Below are positions 52,838 through 61,026 of a stretch of DNA of 64,000 nt, one piece after another (positions within the stretch are counted from its first letter, which is position 1; every line of letters starts with the position of its first letter). The position numbers were made by a program, and so were the translations under genes. The notes below the pieces were generated by a model. That model saw only the letters and a list, made by a program, of their open reading frames with translations, had not been told where the DNA came from and searched no databases. Source of the stretch: Nocardioides sp. IC4_145 (GTDB lineage: Bacteria > Actinomycetota > Actinomycetes > Propionibacteriales > Nocardioidaceae); the NCBI RefSeq assembly GCF_011250565.1, contig NZ_JAANMS010000002.1, positions 161,784-225,783 on the forward strand, read 5' to 3'.

Positions 52838-53440
52838 CTACCCGCCCGTCGCCAGCCGGACCGCGATCGCCAGCATCACGACGCCGATCAGCACGTCCAG
52901 CACCTGCCAGGCGCGCGGGCTCGCGAGGAACCGCGCGAGCAGCCGAGCGCCGTAGCCCAGCCCGCTGAACCACAGCACGCTCGCCAGGCACGCCCCGACC
53001 GCGAACCACCACCGTCCGCCGGACCCGTGCGTCGCCGCCACCGAGCCGAGCAGCAGGACCGTGTCGAGGTAGACGTGGGGGTTGAGCCAGGTGAGCGCGA
53101 GCGCCCGCAGCGCCGCCGACCGGCGCGAGAGCCGGGCGCCCCCGGCGGCCGCCAGGGCGTCGGGCCGCCGCGCGCGGAGCAGCGACGAGACGCCGTACCA
53201 GGTCAGGAAGGCGACGCCGAGCCAGCGCACCACGTCGATCGCGGCTGGCGCGCGCTCGACGATCGTGCCGATGCCCGCGACGCCGGCGAGGATCAGCACT
53301 AGGTCGGAGACCGCGCAGATCGCCACGACCAGGCCGACGTGGTCGCGGGCGAGCCCCTGGCGCAGGACGTAGGCGTTCTGCGCGCCGATCGCGACGATGA
53401 GCGCGAGGCCGGTCGCCGTGCCGGTCAGGAAGTGGTCCAC
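52838..53440 (-). CDS. lysE: LysE/ArgO-family basic amino acid exporter
   Basis: Inner-membrane exporter of 200 residues with about six helices. It carries the family opening GTATGLALIVAIGAQNAYVLRQGL and VAICAVSDLVLILAGVAGIG, then TWLNPHVYLDTVLLLGSVA. It probably exports L-lysine and L-arginine when internal levels rise. The LysG-type regulator is divergent 71 bases away, the classic arrangement. TAGCGT seven bases before the GTG suggests a leaderless message. Confidence 0.92.
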   Translation of the reverse strand: MDHFLTGTATGLALIVAIGAQNAYVLRQGLARDHVGLVVAICAVSDLVLILAGVAGIGTIVERAPAAIDVVRWLGVAFLTWYGVSSLLRARRPDALAAAGGARLSRRSAALRALALTWLNPHVYLDTVLLLGSVAATHGSGGRWWFAVGACLASVLWFSGLGYGARLLARFLASPRAWQVLDVLIGVVMLAIAVRLATGG

Positions 53441-53447
53441 GCCGGGA

Positions 53448-53453
53448 ACGCTA
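53448..53453 (-). promoter_or_regulatory. Leaderless -10 hexamer (lysE)
   Basis: TAGCGT on the minus strand, seven bases before the GTG at 53440. Confidence 0.55.
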
Positions 53454-53511
53454 CGGTCGCGCCGACCTGCGCGCCAACGAAGGTTCCTGCAGATCCTGAA
53501 GTGCTGCTTAA

Positions 53512-54396
53512 GTGGGCAACGTGCACCTCGATCCCGCCTGGCTCGCCGCGCTGACCGCGATCGCCGACCACGGCACGTTCGACGCCGCGGCCCGCCACCT
53601 CCACCTCACCCCGAGCGCGGTCAGCCAGCGCATCCGTGCGCTGGAGTCCGAGGTCGGCCAGGTCGTCGTCCGCCGCACGGTGCCGGCCGAGCCGACCGCT
53701 GCCGGTGAGGCGCTGCTCCGCCTCGCGCGGCAGACGACGCTCCTGCACGAGGAGGCGCTGCGCGAGCTCGGCGGCCACGAGGGCGGCGTCGCCCGGCTGC
53801 CGGTCGCGGTCAACGCCGACTCGCTGGCGACCTGGTTCCACGACGTCCTCGGCGCGGTCGCGCACCGTGGGGACGTCGCGCTCCAGCTGCACGTGCTCGA
53901 CCAGGCCTGGTCGGCCGACCTGCTGCGCGCCGGCACCGTGCTCGCCGCGGTCACCAGCGACCCGGTGGCCGTCCAGGGCTGCTCGGTCGAGCCCCTCGGC
54001 ACCCTGCGGTACGCCGCCGCGGCGGCGCCGTCGTTGACCGAGCGGTTCCGCCGGGGTCGTGGCGTCGACTGGTCGGCGATGCCGGTCGTGGTCTTCGACG
54101 ACAAGGACGCGCTGCAGCACGAGCTGCTCGGCGGCCGCGGCCTGGGGCTGCCGCCGGTGGTGCACCGGGTGCCGACGTCGGCCGACTTCCTCGAGGCGGT
54201 CCGGGTCGGGCTCGGCTGGGGCGCGCTGCCCGAGCCGCAGCTGCTGCCCGACCTCGACACGGGCCGCTTGGTCCGGCTCGACGCGCGCCGGCACCTCGAC
54301 GTACCCCTCCACTGGCAGCGCTGGCGGCTGCGCTCGTCGCTGCTCGACACCCTCTCCGACGACGTGCGCCGGGCGGCCCGCCGGGTCCTGCGCTGA
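53512..54396 (+). CDS. lysG: LysG/ArgP-family LysR regulator
   Basis: LysR-type activator of 294 residues. The N-terminal HTH (about 10-66) has FDAAARHLHLTPSAVSQRIRALE. The co-inducer domain follows, with typical ArgP/LysG motifs VAVNADSLATWF and GLGWGALPEPQLLPDL. It should activate lysE in response to lysine, arginine or histidine. The intergenic AAGTGCTGCTTAAG tract (about 53501-53514) is a possible binding site but is not a clean T-N11-A. The GTG at 53512 is chosen; a second GTG three codons later is possible. Confidence 0.9.
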   Translation: MGNVHLDPAWLAALTAIADHGTFDAAARHLHLTPSAVSQRIRALESEVGQVVVRRTVPAEPTAAGEALLRLARQTTLLHEEALRELGGHEGGVARLPVAVNADSLATWFHDVLGAVAHRGDVALQLHVLDQAWSADLLRAGTVLAAVTSDPVAVQGCSVEPLGTLRYAAAAAPSLTERFRRGRGVDWSAMPVVVFDDKDALQHELLGGRGLGLPPVVHRVPTSADFLEAVRVGLGWGALPEPQLLPDLDTGRLVRLDARRHLDVPLHWQRWRLRSSLLDTLSDDVRRAARRVLR

Positions 54397-54411
54397 GGCA
54401 GGCCGGAACGG

Positions 54412-54449
54412 CGACGCCCCCGGGCTCCTTGCGGAGACCGGGGGCGTCG
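54412..54449. terminator. Strong bidirectional terminator hairpin
   Basis: 12-base arms CGACGCCCCCGG/CCGGGGGCGTCG, one G.A mismatch, then CTCC/GGAG around a TTGC loop, between the convergent lysG and fadE5 stops. Confidence 0.85.
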
Positions 54450-54477
54450 TACGTCGTGCGGTGCCGTCAGACGAGGA

Positions 54478-56349
54478 TCAGAACGCGCTCTCGTCGAGGT
54501 CCATCAGCGACAGGTCGGTCGCCTCGGCGATCGCCCGCTCGGCGCTGACGCGCGGCAGGTTGGTGGCGGCGAAGAACTGCGCCGCCGCGACCTTGCCCTC
54601 GTAGAACGCCTGGTCCTTGCCGGCGTCGCCGCCGAGCTTCTCCAGGGCGACCTCGGCCTGGCGCAGCAGCAGCCACGCGCAGACGACGTCACCGAGCGCC
54701 ATGAGCAGGCGCGTGGTGTTGAGGCCGACCTTGTAGATGTTGCGCAGCTCGTCCTGGGCCGACATCAGGTCGTTGATGAGGTGGCCGACCATCGCGTTGG
54801 CGTCGTCGAGCGCGGTGGCGAGCAGCTGGCGCTCGTTCTTGAGGCGCCCGTTGCCGGCCTCGCTGTCGATGAACGCCTGGATCTCGCCCGCGATGTGGCC
54901 CAGGGCGCGGCCCTGGTCCTTGACGATCTTGCGGAAGAAGAAGTCCTGGCCCTGGATCGCCGTGGTGCCCTCGTAGAGGGTGTCGATCTTGGCGTCGCGG
55001 ACGTACTGCTCGATCGGGTACTCCTGCAGGAAGCCGGAGCCGCCGAAGGTCTGCAGCGACTCGGTGCCCAGCAGCACCCACGAGCGCTCCGAGCCGTAGC
55101 CCTTGACGATCGGGAGCAGCAGGTCGTTGACGGCCTCGGCGAGCTTGGTCTCGTCGGTGTCCATCGCGCCGTTGTGCTGGGCGAGCTGGACCTTGTCCTG
55201 CCAGCTGGCGGTGTAGAGCACCAGCGAGCGCATGGCCTCGGCGAAGGACTTCTGCACCATCAGCGAGCGGCGCACGTCGGGGTGGTGGGTGATCGTGACG
55301 CGCGGCGCGGTCTTGTCCGAGGCCTGGGTGAGGTCGGCGCCCTGGACGCGGGACTTGGCGTAGTCGAGCGCGTTGAGGTAGCCGGTCGACAGGGTCGCGA
55401 TCGCCTTGGTGCCGACGAGCATGCGGGCGTTCTCGATGACCTGGAACATCTGCGCGATGCCGTCGTGGACCTCGCCGAGCAGCCAGCCGCGGGCCGGCTC
55501 GCCGCCACCGACGGAGGTGTCACCGAAGGTGACCTCGCAGGTGTTGGAGACCTTGATGCCCATCTTGTGCTCGACGTTGGTGACGTAGACGCCGTTGCGC
55601 TCGCCGGTCAGCTCGCCGGTCTCCACGTCGAAGTGGTGCTTGGGCACGAGGAAGAGGGACAGGCCCTTGGTGCCCGGGCCGCCCGCACCCTCGACGCCCA
55701 CGGGGCGCGCGAGCGTGAGGTGCATGATGTTCTCGCTCATGTCGTGCTCGCCGGACGTGATGAAGCGCTTGACGCCCTCGATGTTCCACGTGCCGTCGTC
55801 GTTCGGGGTGGCCTTGGTGCGGCCGGCGCCGACGTCGGAGCCCGCGTCGGGCTCGGTCAGCACCATCGTGGCGCCCCACTGGCGCTCGATCATGTGCGAG
55901 GCGATCTTCTTGTCGCGCTCGTTGCCGTTGCGGTGGACGATGTCGGCGAACGACGGGCCGGCGGCGTACATCCACACCGGGGCGTTCGCGCCGAGCACCA
56001 TCTCGCCGAGCGCCCAGACCAGGCTGGAGGGTGCCGGCGTCCCGCCGAGCTCCTCGCTGATCTGCAGGCGCCAGTACTCGGAGTCCATCCAGGCCTGGTA
56101 GCTCTTCTGGAACGACTCCGGCACGGGAGCGGTGTGCGTGGCCGGGTCGAAGACCGGCGGGTTGCGGTCGCTGTCCTCGAAGGACGCCGCCAGGTCCTCG
56201 CGGGCGAGCCGGTCGACCTCGGCGAGGATCGCGCGGGCCGTCTCGGAGTCCACCTCGGCGAACGGGCCGGTGCCGAGGACCTCGTCGCGGCCCAGCACCT
56301 CGAAGAGGTTGAACTCGATGTCGCGGAGGTTGCTCTTGTAGTGGCTCAC
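54478..56349 (-). CDS. fadE5: Acyl-CoA dehydrogenase, FadE5 type
   Basis: FAD-dependent beta-oxidation enzyme of 623 residues. It closely follows mycobacterial FadE5, which has broad medium- to long-chain substrate range: N-terminal [94 protein letters not shown] and [19 protein letters not shown]. The extra C-terminal helical domain (about 470-620) ends [10 protein letters not shown] ribosome site GAAGGTGGAG before the GTG fixes the start. A TetR-type palindrome lies 55-66 bases upstream. Confidence 0.94.
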   Translation of the reverse strand: MSHYKSNLRDIEFNLFEVLGRDEVLGTGPFAEVDSETARAILAEVDRLAREDLAASFEDSDRNPPVFDPATHTAPVPESFQKSYQAWMDSEYWRLQISEELGGTPAPSSLVWALGEMVLGANAPVWMYAAGPSFADIVHRNGNERDKKIASHMIERQWGATMVLTEPDAGSDVGAGRTKATPNDDGTWNIEGVKRFITSGEHDMSENIMHLTLARPVGVEGAGGPGTKGLSLFLVPKHHFDVETGELTGERNGVYVTNVEHKMGIKVSNTCEVTFGDTSVGGGEPARGWLLGEVHDGIAQMFQVIENARMLVGTKAIATLSTGYLNALDYAKSRVQGADLTQASDKTAPRVTITHHPDVRRSLMVQKSFAEAMRSLVLYTASWQDKVQLAQHNGAMDTDETKLAEAVNDLLLPIVKGYGSERSWVLLGTESLQTFGGSGFLQEYPIEQYVRDAKIDTLYEGTTAIQGQDFFFRKIVKDQGRALGHIAGEIQAFIDSEAGNGRLKNERQLLATALDDANAMVGHLINDLMSAQDELRNIYKVGLNTTRLLMALGDVVCAWLLLRQAEVALEKLGGDAGKDQAFYEGKVAAAQFFAATNLPRVSAERAIAEATDLSLMDLDESAF

Positions 56350-56403
56350 TGCTCCACCTTCATCTCGTGAATGTGTGTCCGGGGCCTGCCAGCACACGTC
56401 TAC

Positions 56404-56415
56404 TACTGGTCAGTA
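56404..56415. promoter_or_regulatory. Candidate TetR-type operator for fadE5
   Basis: TACTG-GT-CAGTA, perfect five-base arms. It lies in the fadE5/TauE divergent region, where a fadE5 promoter is expected. Confidence 0.55.
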
Positions 56416-56502
56416 ACTTCAATGGTAAGCGGGCGCCCGGGGGCGTGCAAGCGGCCGGGGTCGGCGGCGCGCGGTGGTCCAGCGCCACGCCGAGTGGATC
56501 GG

Positions 56503-56520
56503 CTAAGTCGACTGAACTAG
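56503..56520. promoter_or_regulatory. Dyad upstream of the TauE/SafE gene
   Basis: Imperfect dyad CTAAGTCGACTGAACTAG with a perfect core AGTCGACT (56506-56513), near the probable promoter TACGGT at 56534. A possible binding site for the Rrf2 regulator encoded downstream. Confidence 0.4.
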
Positions 56521-56600
56521 GCAATTAACGTGTTACGGTCCTCCATGTCCAGCTCAGTCGGTGGCGGTGCAGCCATCGAACGCAGATCAGGGGTCCACCC

Positions 56601-57509
56601 ATGCGCAAGCTCATCGTCCTCGGTTTCGTAGGACTTCTCGCCCAGCTCATCGACGGTTCGCTCGGGATGGCGTACGGCGTCACGTCGTCGACCCTCCTGC
56701 TGGCCGCCGGCATCGCCCCGGCCGCCGCCTCGGCCGCCGTCCACTTCTCCGAGATCGGGACCTCGCTGGTCTCCGGCTTCTCCCACCACAAGCTCGGCAA
56801 CGTCGACTGGCGGACCGTCTCGATCCTGGCGCTGCCGGGCTTCGTCGGCGCCTTCGCCGGCGCGACGTTCCTCTCCAACCTCGACGGCGACTCGGCGAAG
56901 CCGTGGGTCGCGGGCATCCTGCTCGGCCTCGGCATCTACGTGATCTGGCGGTTCCTGGTGCTCGGCGGTCGCCGACCCACCTTCAAGAGCCGGCCCTCCG
57001 CGCGGATGCTCGCCCCGATGGGCCTCGTCGGCGGCGCGCTCGACGCCGTCGGCGGTGGCGGCTGGGGCCCGGTGGGCACCACCACGCTGCTCTCCTCCGG
57101 CCGCCTCGAGCCCCGCAAGGTCGTCGGCTCGATCGACACCTCGGAGTTCGTCGTCGCCGTGGGTGGCTCGCTGGGCTTCATCCTCGCGCTGGGCTCGCAG
57201 GGCATCGAGTGGGAGATCGCCGGTGCGCTGCTCGCGGGCGGCGTGATCGCCGCCCCGATCGCCGCCTGGCTGGTCAAGAAGCTGGCGGCCCGGGTCCTCG
57301 GCGTCGCGGCCGGTGGCCTGATCGTGCTGACCAACACCAAGACGATCGGCGAGTCCTTCGGCGCCTCGGGCACGACCGTCGCCGTCATCGCCGCCGTCCT
57401 CTTCGTCGCCTGGGTGACCGGCATCGTGTGGGCGGTCAAGCAGGAACGCCTCGCCCGCGCCCTCGAGGCGGCGCAGGACCGCGAGCCCGAGCTCGCACCC
57501 GTCGGGTGA
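56601..57509 (+). CDS. TauE/SafE-family sulfite/anion exporter
   Basis: Integral membrane protein of 302 residues with about eight helices. It shows the DUF81/TauE opening LVGLLAQLIDGSLGMAYGV, then SAAVHFSEIGTSLVSGFSHH and GGALDAVGGGGWGPVGTTTLLSSG, the second half of the repeated fold. Family members export sulfite, sulfoacetate or related anions. The Rrf2 regulator gene 95 bases downstream suggests sulfur control, since Rrf2-CymR proteins regulate sulfur genes. The leader is about 60 bases, with no clear riboswitch. Confidence 0.9.
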   Translation: MRKLIVLGFVGLLAQLIDGSLGMAYGVTSSTLLLAAGIAPAAASAAVHFSEIGTSLVSGFSHHKLGNVDWRTVSILALPGFVGAFAGATFLSNLDGDSAKPWVAGILLGLGIYVIWRFLVLGGRRPTFKSRPSARMLAPMGLVGGALDAVGGGGWGPVGTTTLLSSGRLEPRKVVGSIDTSEFVVAVGGSLGFILALGSQGIEWEIAGALLAGGVIAAPIAAWLVKKLAARVLGVAAGGLIVLTNTKTIGESFGASGTTVAVIAAVLFVAWVTGIVWAVKQERLARALEAAQDREPELAPVG

Positions 57510-57591
57510 CGCCCGTGCCCGGATCGGTCGTCGGCCGCGGGGTCGGCGGGGCGGTTGGGCGGGAGTCGAGTGTCCCGATCGACTTCTCTGC

Positions 57592-57597
57592 CAGACT
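57592..57597 (+). promoter_or_regulatory. Leaderless -10 hexamer (Rrf2)
   Basis: CAGACT, seven bases before the ATG at 57605. Confidence 0.45.
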
Positions 57598-57604
57598 GGG
57601 CGCC

Positions 57605-58063
57605 ATGCGCGTCTCCGCCAAGTCCGACTACGCCCTGCGTGCGCTGATCGAGATGGCCGGCCGTGCGGACGGCAAGGCGGTGAGCGCCGAGGAGCTCGGC
57701 CGGCTGCAGGAGATCCCGCACGGCTTCCTCCAGGCGATCCTGGCCGACCTCCGGCGCGCCGGCGTGGTGATCTCCCAGCGCGGCCAGTCCGGCGGCTGGC
57801 GGATGGGGCGCCCCGCCGCCGAGGTCTCGGTCGCCGACGTCATCCGGGCGGTCGACGGCCCGCTCGTCTCGGTCTACGGCCTGCGGCCCGAGGCCGTCAC
57901 CTACAACGACTCGGCCGAGGTGCTCCAGCACGTGTGGATCGCCGCCCGCCGGTCCCTGCGCGACGTCTTCGAGCAGACCTCCATCCAGGCGCTCGCCGAC
58001 GGCAAGCTGCCCAAGGCGGTCACCTCCCGCACGGCCGACGAGGACGCCTGGCAGCCGCACTGA
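57605..58063 (+). CDS. Rrf2-family transcriptional regulator
   Basis: Winged-helix regulator of 152 residues beginning MRVSAKSDYALRALIEMAG, with the HTH VSAEELGRLQEIPHGFLQAILADLRRAG and wing SQRGQSGGWRMGRPAAEVSV. It lacks the three cysteines that bind the [Fe-S] cluster in IscR/NsrR, so it is closer to CymR, and probably senses a sulfur metabolite or a partner protein. Adjacent to the TauE gene. The last 163 bases are overlapped by the reading frame on the other strand. Confidence 0.9.
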   Translation: MRVSAKSDYALRALIEMAGRADGKAVSAEELGRLQEIPHGFLQAILADLRRAGVVISQRGQSGGWRMGRPAAEVSVADVIRAVDGPLVSVYGLRPEAVTYNDSAEVLQHVWIAARRSLRDVFEQTSIQALADGKLPKAVTSRTADEDAWQPH

Positions 58064-58809
58064 CCTTCGTCGCCCGGGGCCTCGGGCGGGGTGCCGGGCA
58101 GCAGGTCGGCCGGCTCGCCGTGCACCCGCACGCCGGACACGGCCAGCGCGCGGACCCAGGAGAGGGCCAGCGCGGTGCGCCGGGCGCGCTCCCCGTCGTC
58201 GACCGTCGGGTCGACCGTCTGGTCGACCGACGCGGGCGGCCGGCCCATCGCGCGGGGCGCTGTCGGAGGCAGGGCGACGCCGACCAGGTCGGCGAGCGCT
58301 CGTCGGACCGTCTCGCCCGCGCACCGGCAGCCCGGCAGCACCACGACGTGGACCCGCCCCGGGTCGCGGAGCGCCGGGACCCACCGGTCCAGCACGTCGA
58401 CCAGGTCGGTCGCCGGGTCACCGGCGCGGCACTGCCCGTCCGGGGCGGTCACGGTGAGCACCAGGCGCGGCCGCATCCCTGCGAGCTGGTCGAGCAGCAG
58501 GTCGACCGCAGGCCGGTCGAGCGCCGCGAGCATCCGCTCGGACACGACCACCGCCCGGGTGGAGCGGCGCTGGCGGCGTGCCTCCCGGCACACCTCCGCC
58601 CAGGCGCCCTCCACGTCGCGGCGCCGGAAGCCCCAGGCGCGGTGGTCCCACGCGAGCTCCACGGCGGCGCGGAAGACGCCCTCGGGCGTCCCCGCGCGGC
58701 GTACTCCCCGCACGGCGAGGGTGTCGGCGTGCTCGGTGAGCACGTCCTCGACCAGGTCCGTGCCCAGGCGGGAGGGGCCGAGGTGGAGGAACACGTCGCG
58801 GCGGGCCAT
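57901..58809 (-). CDS. Sulfotransferase-like protein, 3' end uncertain
   Basis: Reading frame of 302 residues opening ARRDVFLHLGPSRLGTDLVED, like actinobacterial sulfotransferase-type proteins (usual form FLHVGxPKTGTTYLQ), and followed by STRAVVVSERMLAALDRPAVD. The PAPS-binding KTGTT is replaced by SRLGT, so activity is doubtful. Residues 1 to about 245 look coding. The last ~55 residues lie antisense to the Rrf2 gene and do not look like a normal C-terminus, so the original stop may have been lost. ATG at 58809 preferred over the GTG at 58827. Confidence 0.55.
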   Translation of the reverse strand: MARRDVFLHLGPSRLGTDLVEDVLTEHADTLAVRGVRRAGTPEGVFRAAVELAWDHRAWGFRRRDVEGAWAEVCREARRQRRSTRAVVVSERMLAALDRPAVDLLLDQLAGMRPRLVLTVTAPDGQCRAGDPATDLVDVLDRWVPALRDPGRVHVVVLPGCRCAGETVRRALADLVGVALPPTAPRAMGRPPASVDQTVDPTVDDGERARRTALALSWVRALAVSGVRVHGEPADLLPGTPPEAPGDEGQCGCQASSSAVREVTALGSLPSASAWMEVCSKTSRRDRRAAIHTCWSTSAESL

Positions 58810-58888
58810 GCCGTCACGGTCGCCCACCGCCTCGACGCGCCGCCGTCATCGGGTTGAACGGACGGCGACGGCTCGGTCACGCGAGGAC

Positions 58889-58902
58889 TAGAACGCGTTC
58901 TC
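58889..58902. promoter_or_regulatory. KstR-like operator
   Basis: Perfect palindrome AGAACGCGTTCT (58890-58901). With flanks it reads TAGAACGCGTTCTC, 13 of 14 positions compatible with TnnAACnnGTTnnA. It is centred about 28 bases before the SnoaL-like start, over the expected -35. Confidence 0.6.
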
Positions 58903-58911
58903 GTTCCGCGC

Positions 58912-58917
58912 TACGTT
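58912..58917 (+). promoter_or_regulatory. Leaderless -10 hexamer (SnoaL-like)
   Basis: TACGTT, six bases before the ATG at 58924. Confidence 0.65.
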
Positions 58918-58923
58918 GCGCGG

Positions 58924-59373
58924 ATGATCACCTCCGACGCCATCGTCTGGAACGCGCCGAACGACCCGCACCCGGCCCGCGCGGCCTCGCAGCGGTCCTA
59001 CTCCGCGGTGGCCGAGGGCGACCTGGCCGAGTGGCTGACGGTGTACGCCGAGGACGCGGTGCTCGAGGACCCGGTCGGTCCGTCGATGTTCGACCCCGAG
59101 GGGCGCGGCCACCACGGCCACGCCGGCATCTCGGCGTTCTGGGAGAAGGCGATCGCGCCGATCGACCGCTTCGAGTTCACCATCGAGCAGTCCATGGCCA
59201 ACGGCAACACCTGCGCCAACGTCGGCCGGATCCGGACGTCGTTCGCGGACGGCAGCCACACGACCACCGAGCTGGTGATGGTGTACGTCGTGCACGAGGA
59301 CGGCCGGGTCGCCTCGATGAAGGCCTACTGGGAGCCCGAGCGCACGATGGCGAGCTTCACGCCCGCCTCCTGA
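58924..59373 (+). CDS. SnoaL/NTF2-like protein
   Basis: Cone-fold protein of 149 residues, of the SnoaL-like/ketosteroid isomerase superfamily. It has RAASQRSYSAVAEGDLAEWLTVYAEDAVLEDPVG, then the acidic pocket and ELVMVYVVHEDGRVASMKAYWEPERT. It may be an isomerase, hydratase or ligand binder. A KstR-like operator directly in its promoter raises the possibility of a sterol- or CoA-thioester-linked role, but no steroid genes are nearby. It is the only gene of its unit; DUF2461 converges with it. Confidence 0.8.
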   Translation: MITSDAIVWNAPNDPHPARAASQRSYSAVAEGDLAEWLTVYAEDAVLEDPVGPSMFDPEGRGHHGHAGISAFWEKAIAPIDRFEFTIEQSMANGNTCANVGRIRTSFADGSHTTTELVMVYVVHEDGRVASMKAYWEPERTMASFTPAS

Positions 59374-59382
59374 CCCCGCGGG

Positions 59383-60045
59383 TCAGACGGTGGTGTGGCG
59401 GGCGACCCACTCCACCAGCGGCCGCAGCGCGCACCAGTCCTCGCGGACCACGTCGAGCAGCTCGGGGGTGTGGATCACCGGCTCGAAGCCGATGACGTGC
59501 CCGAGGCTCAGCGACCGGTGCCGCAGCAGGTCGATGCGCGGGTGGTCCGCGTCGTACCCCCGCGGCGAGGTCTTGAGGCGGTCGCCGCCGCGCTCCCAGC
59601 CGGCCGCCTCCAGCCCGCCGACGATCTCCTCGAGCTCGGCGCCGAGCTGGTCGTGGTCGACGGCGCCGCGGTACGCCGCCAGCCGGCCCGCGCTCGCCTC
59701 GTAGAACCCGCCGCCGGTCCGCACCCCGCGCGGCGACACCTCGACGTACCACCCGGTCGACTCCGCGGCCCGCACGAACGCGCCCTGGTGGGTCTTGAAG
59801 GGCGTCTTGTCCTTGGCGAACCGGACGTCGCGGTGCGGCCGGAACACCTTGGCCGCCCCGAACTCCGGCTCCAGCGCCGCGCACAACGCCTCCACCGGCG
59901 CCCGCACCTGGGTCAGGTAGGTGTCCTTGTGCTTCTCCCAGAACGAGCGGGTGTTGTCGACCTCGAGGTCGTCGTAGAAGTCCAGGGCGGCGACGGGGAT
60001 GCCCGCGAACGGGGGCTGCGCCGGTGATGGGGAGGACGGTGACAT
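59383..60045 (-). CDS. DUF2461 (TIGR02453) family protein
   Basis: Protein of 220 residues with the family pattern AALDFYDDLEVDNTRSFWEKHKDTY, then FRPHRDVRFAKDKTPFKTHQGAFV and GGGFYEASAGRLAAYR. Function unknown. The ATG at 60045 uses the A of the tRNA-Gly encoded CCA as its first base; no alternative ATG, GTG or TTG exists between it and the conserved region, and an upstream start would read through the tRNA. It therefore appears to be expressed from, or next to, the tRNA transcript. Confidence 0.82.
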   Translation of the reverse strand: MSPSSPSPAQPPFAGIPVAALDFYDDLEVDNTRSFWEKHKDTYLTQVRAPVEALCAALEPEFGAAKVFRPHRDVRFAKDKTPFKTHQGAFVRAAESTGWYVEVSPRGVRTGGGFYEASAGRLAAYRGAVDHDQLGAELEEIVGGLEAAGWERGGDRLKTSPRGYDADHPRIDLLRHRSLSLGHVIGFEPVIHTPELLDVVREDWCALRPLVEWVARHTTV

Positions 60046-60120
60046 GGAGCGGATGACGAGACTCGAACTCGCGACATCGACCTTGGGAAGGTCGCGCTCT
60101 ACCAACTGAGCTACATCCGC
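60045..60120 (-). tRNA. tRNA-Gly (anticodon CCC)
   Basis: Complete cloverleaf of 73 bases plus encoded CCA. The acceptor stem GCGGATG pairs exactly with CATCCGC. The D-loop is GCTCAGTTGGTAGAGC, the anticodon stem CGACC/GGTCG closes loop TTCCCAA, and the T-loop is TTCGAGT. Anticodon bases are 60085-60087. CCC decodes GGG. The final A of CCA is also the first base of the DUF2461 ATG. A TAGACT hexamer at 60148-60153 (minus strand) is a plausible -10 for the tRNA. Confidence 0.97.
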
Positions 60121-60147
60121 ATGCCGGGGTGTGACCCGACGGCGTGG

Positions 60148-60153
60148 AGTCTA
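60148..60153 (-). promoter_or_regulatory. Candidate tRNA-Gly -10 hexamer
   Basis: TAGACT on the minus strand, 27 bases before the mature tRNA 5' end, between that gene and the SGNH stop codon. Confidence 0.45.
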
Positions 60154-60158
60154 GGGGA

Positions 60159-60956
60159 TCACTCGCCGCCGGGTGAGACGACCCGGCCGATCGTGGGGAA
60201 CTTCGGCTCGACGAGGTCGCCGGAGGAGCGCCCGGTGAGGCGGCGCTGGATCCACGGCGCCAGGTAGCCCCGGGCCCACGCAGCGTCGGCGCGGAGCCGC
60301 TCGCGCCGGGTGAGCGTCGGCAGGTCCGGCAGGGGGAGCGGCTCGAGGTCGTGCTCGACGCCGAGCGCGTCGAGGACCATCATCGCGGTGACCTGGTGGC
60401 CGGCGGGGCCGAGGTGCATCCGGTCGACGTCCCACAGGCGCGGGTCGTGGGCGGCGACGTCGTACGGCAGCCGCTGCGCGACCCGCCACGAGTCGGCGAT
60501 GGTGGCGCCGTGGCGGTCGGCGATCGAGCGCACGTGCTCGTTGTAGAGGGCGAACCGCCCGCGGATCGGCGCGTAGATGCCGCCGCTGCCGGGGTCGAAG
60601 GCGGTGAAGAGCACGATCCGGGCGCCGGAGGCGGCGAGCTTGCCGACGGCGACGTCGTACTCCTCGGCGAGCGCGTCGAGGTCGACCTTGGGTCGGACGA
60701 TGTCGTTGGCGCCGGCGTACAGCGTGACCAGGTCGGGCTCGAGCGCGAGGGCGGGCTCGACCTGCTCGCGGAGGATAGCGTCGAGCTTGCGGCCGCGGAT
60801 GGCCAGGTTGGCGTAGCCGAAGTCGGGCTCCTTCGCCGCGAGCACCTCCGCGACCCGGTCGGCCCAGCCGCGCAGGCCGTTGGGACGGGTGGGGTCGGGG
60901 TCACCGACCCCCTCGGTGAACGAGTCGCCGAGGGCGACGTACCGCGAGAACGCCAT
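60159..60956 (-). CDS. SGNH/GDSL hydrolase
   Basis: Cytosolic GDSL esterase-like protein of 265 residues. Block I is ALGDSFTEGVGDPD (nucleophile Ser about 12), block II AIRGRKLD, block III TLYAGANDIVRPK (Asn), and block V DRMHLGPAGHQVTAMM with the catalytic Asp and His. All four SGNH residues are visible. Unlike the one at 30258-31229 it has no signal peptide, so it acts inside the cell. The ATG at 60956 is preceded by GACAAT seven bases upstream. The substrate is unknown. Confidence 0.9.
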   Translation of the reverse strand: MAFSRYVALGDSFTEGVGDPDPTRPNGLRGWADRVAEVLAAKEPDFGYANLAIRGRKLDAILREQVEPALALEPDLVTLYAGANDIVRPKVDLDALAEEYDVAVGKLAASGARIVLFTAFDPGSGGIYAPIRGRFALYNEHVRSIADRHGATIADSWRVAQRLPYDVAAHDPRLWDVDRMHLGPAGHQVTAMMVLDALGVEHDLEPLPLPDLPTLTRRERLRADAAWARGYLAPWIQRRLTGRSSGDLVEPKFPTIGRVVSPGGE

Positions 60957-61014
60957 GGGCACCATTGTCCGCCCGGGCCGTCCCGAGGAGCGGGCGGGGG
61001 CCCGCGGTGGCCGG

Positions 61015-61020
61015 TAGGTT
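61015..61020 (+). promoter_or_regulatory. Leaderless -10 hexamer (dcd)
   Basis: TAGGTT, six bases before the GTG at 61027. Confidence 0.65.
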
Positions 61021-61026
61021 GACGCC

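Noticed and set aside
56521..56600. Riboswitch in the TauE/SafE leader
   Set aside because: Leader is short and shows no conserved stem arrangement.
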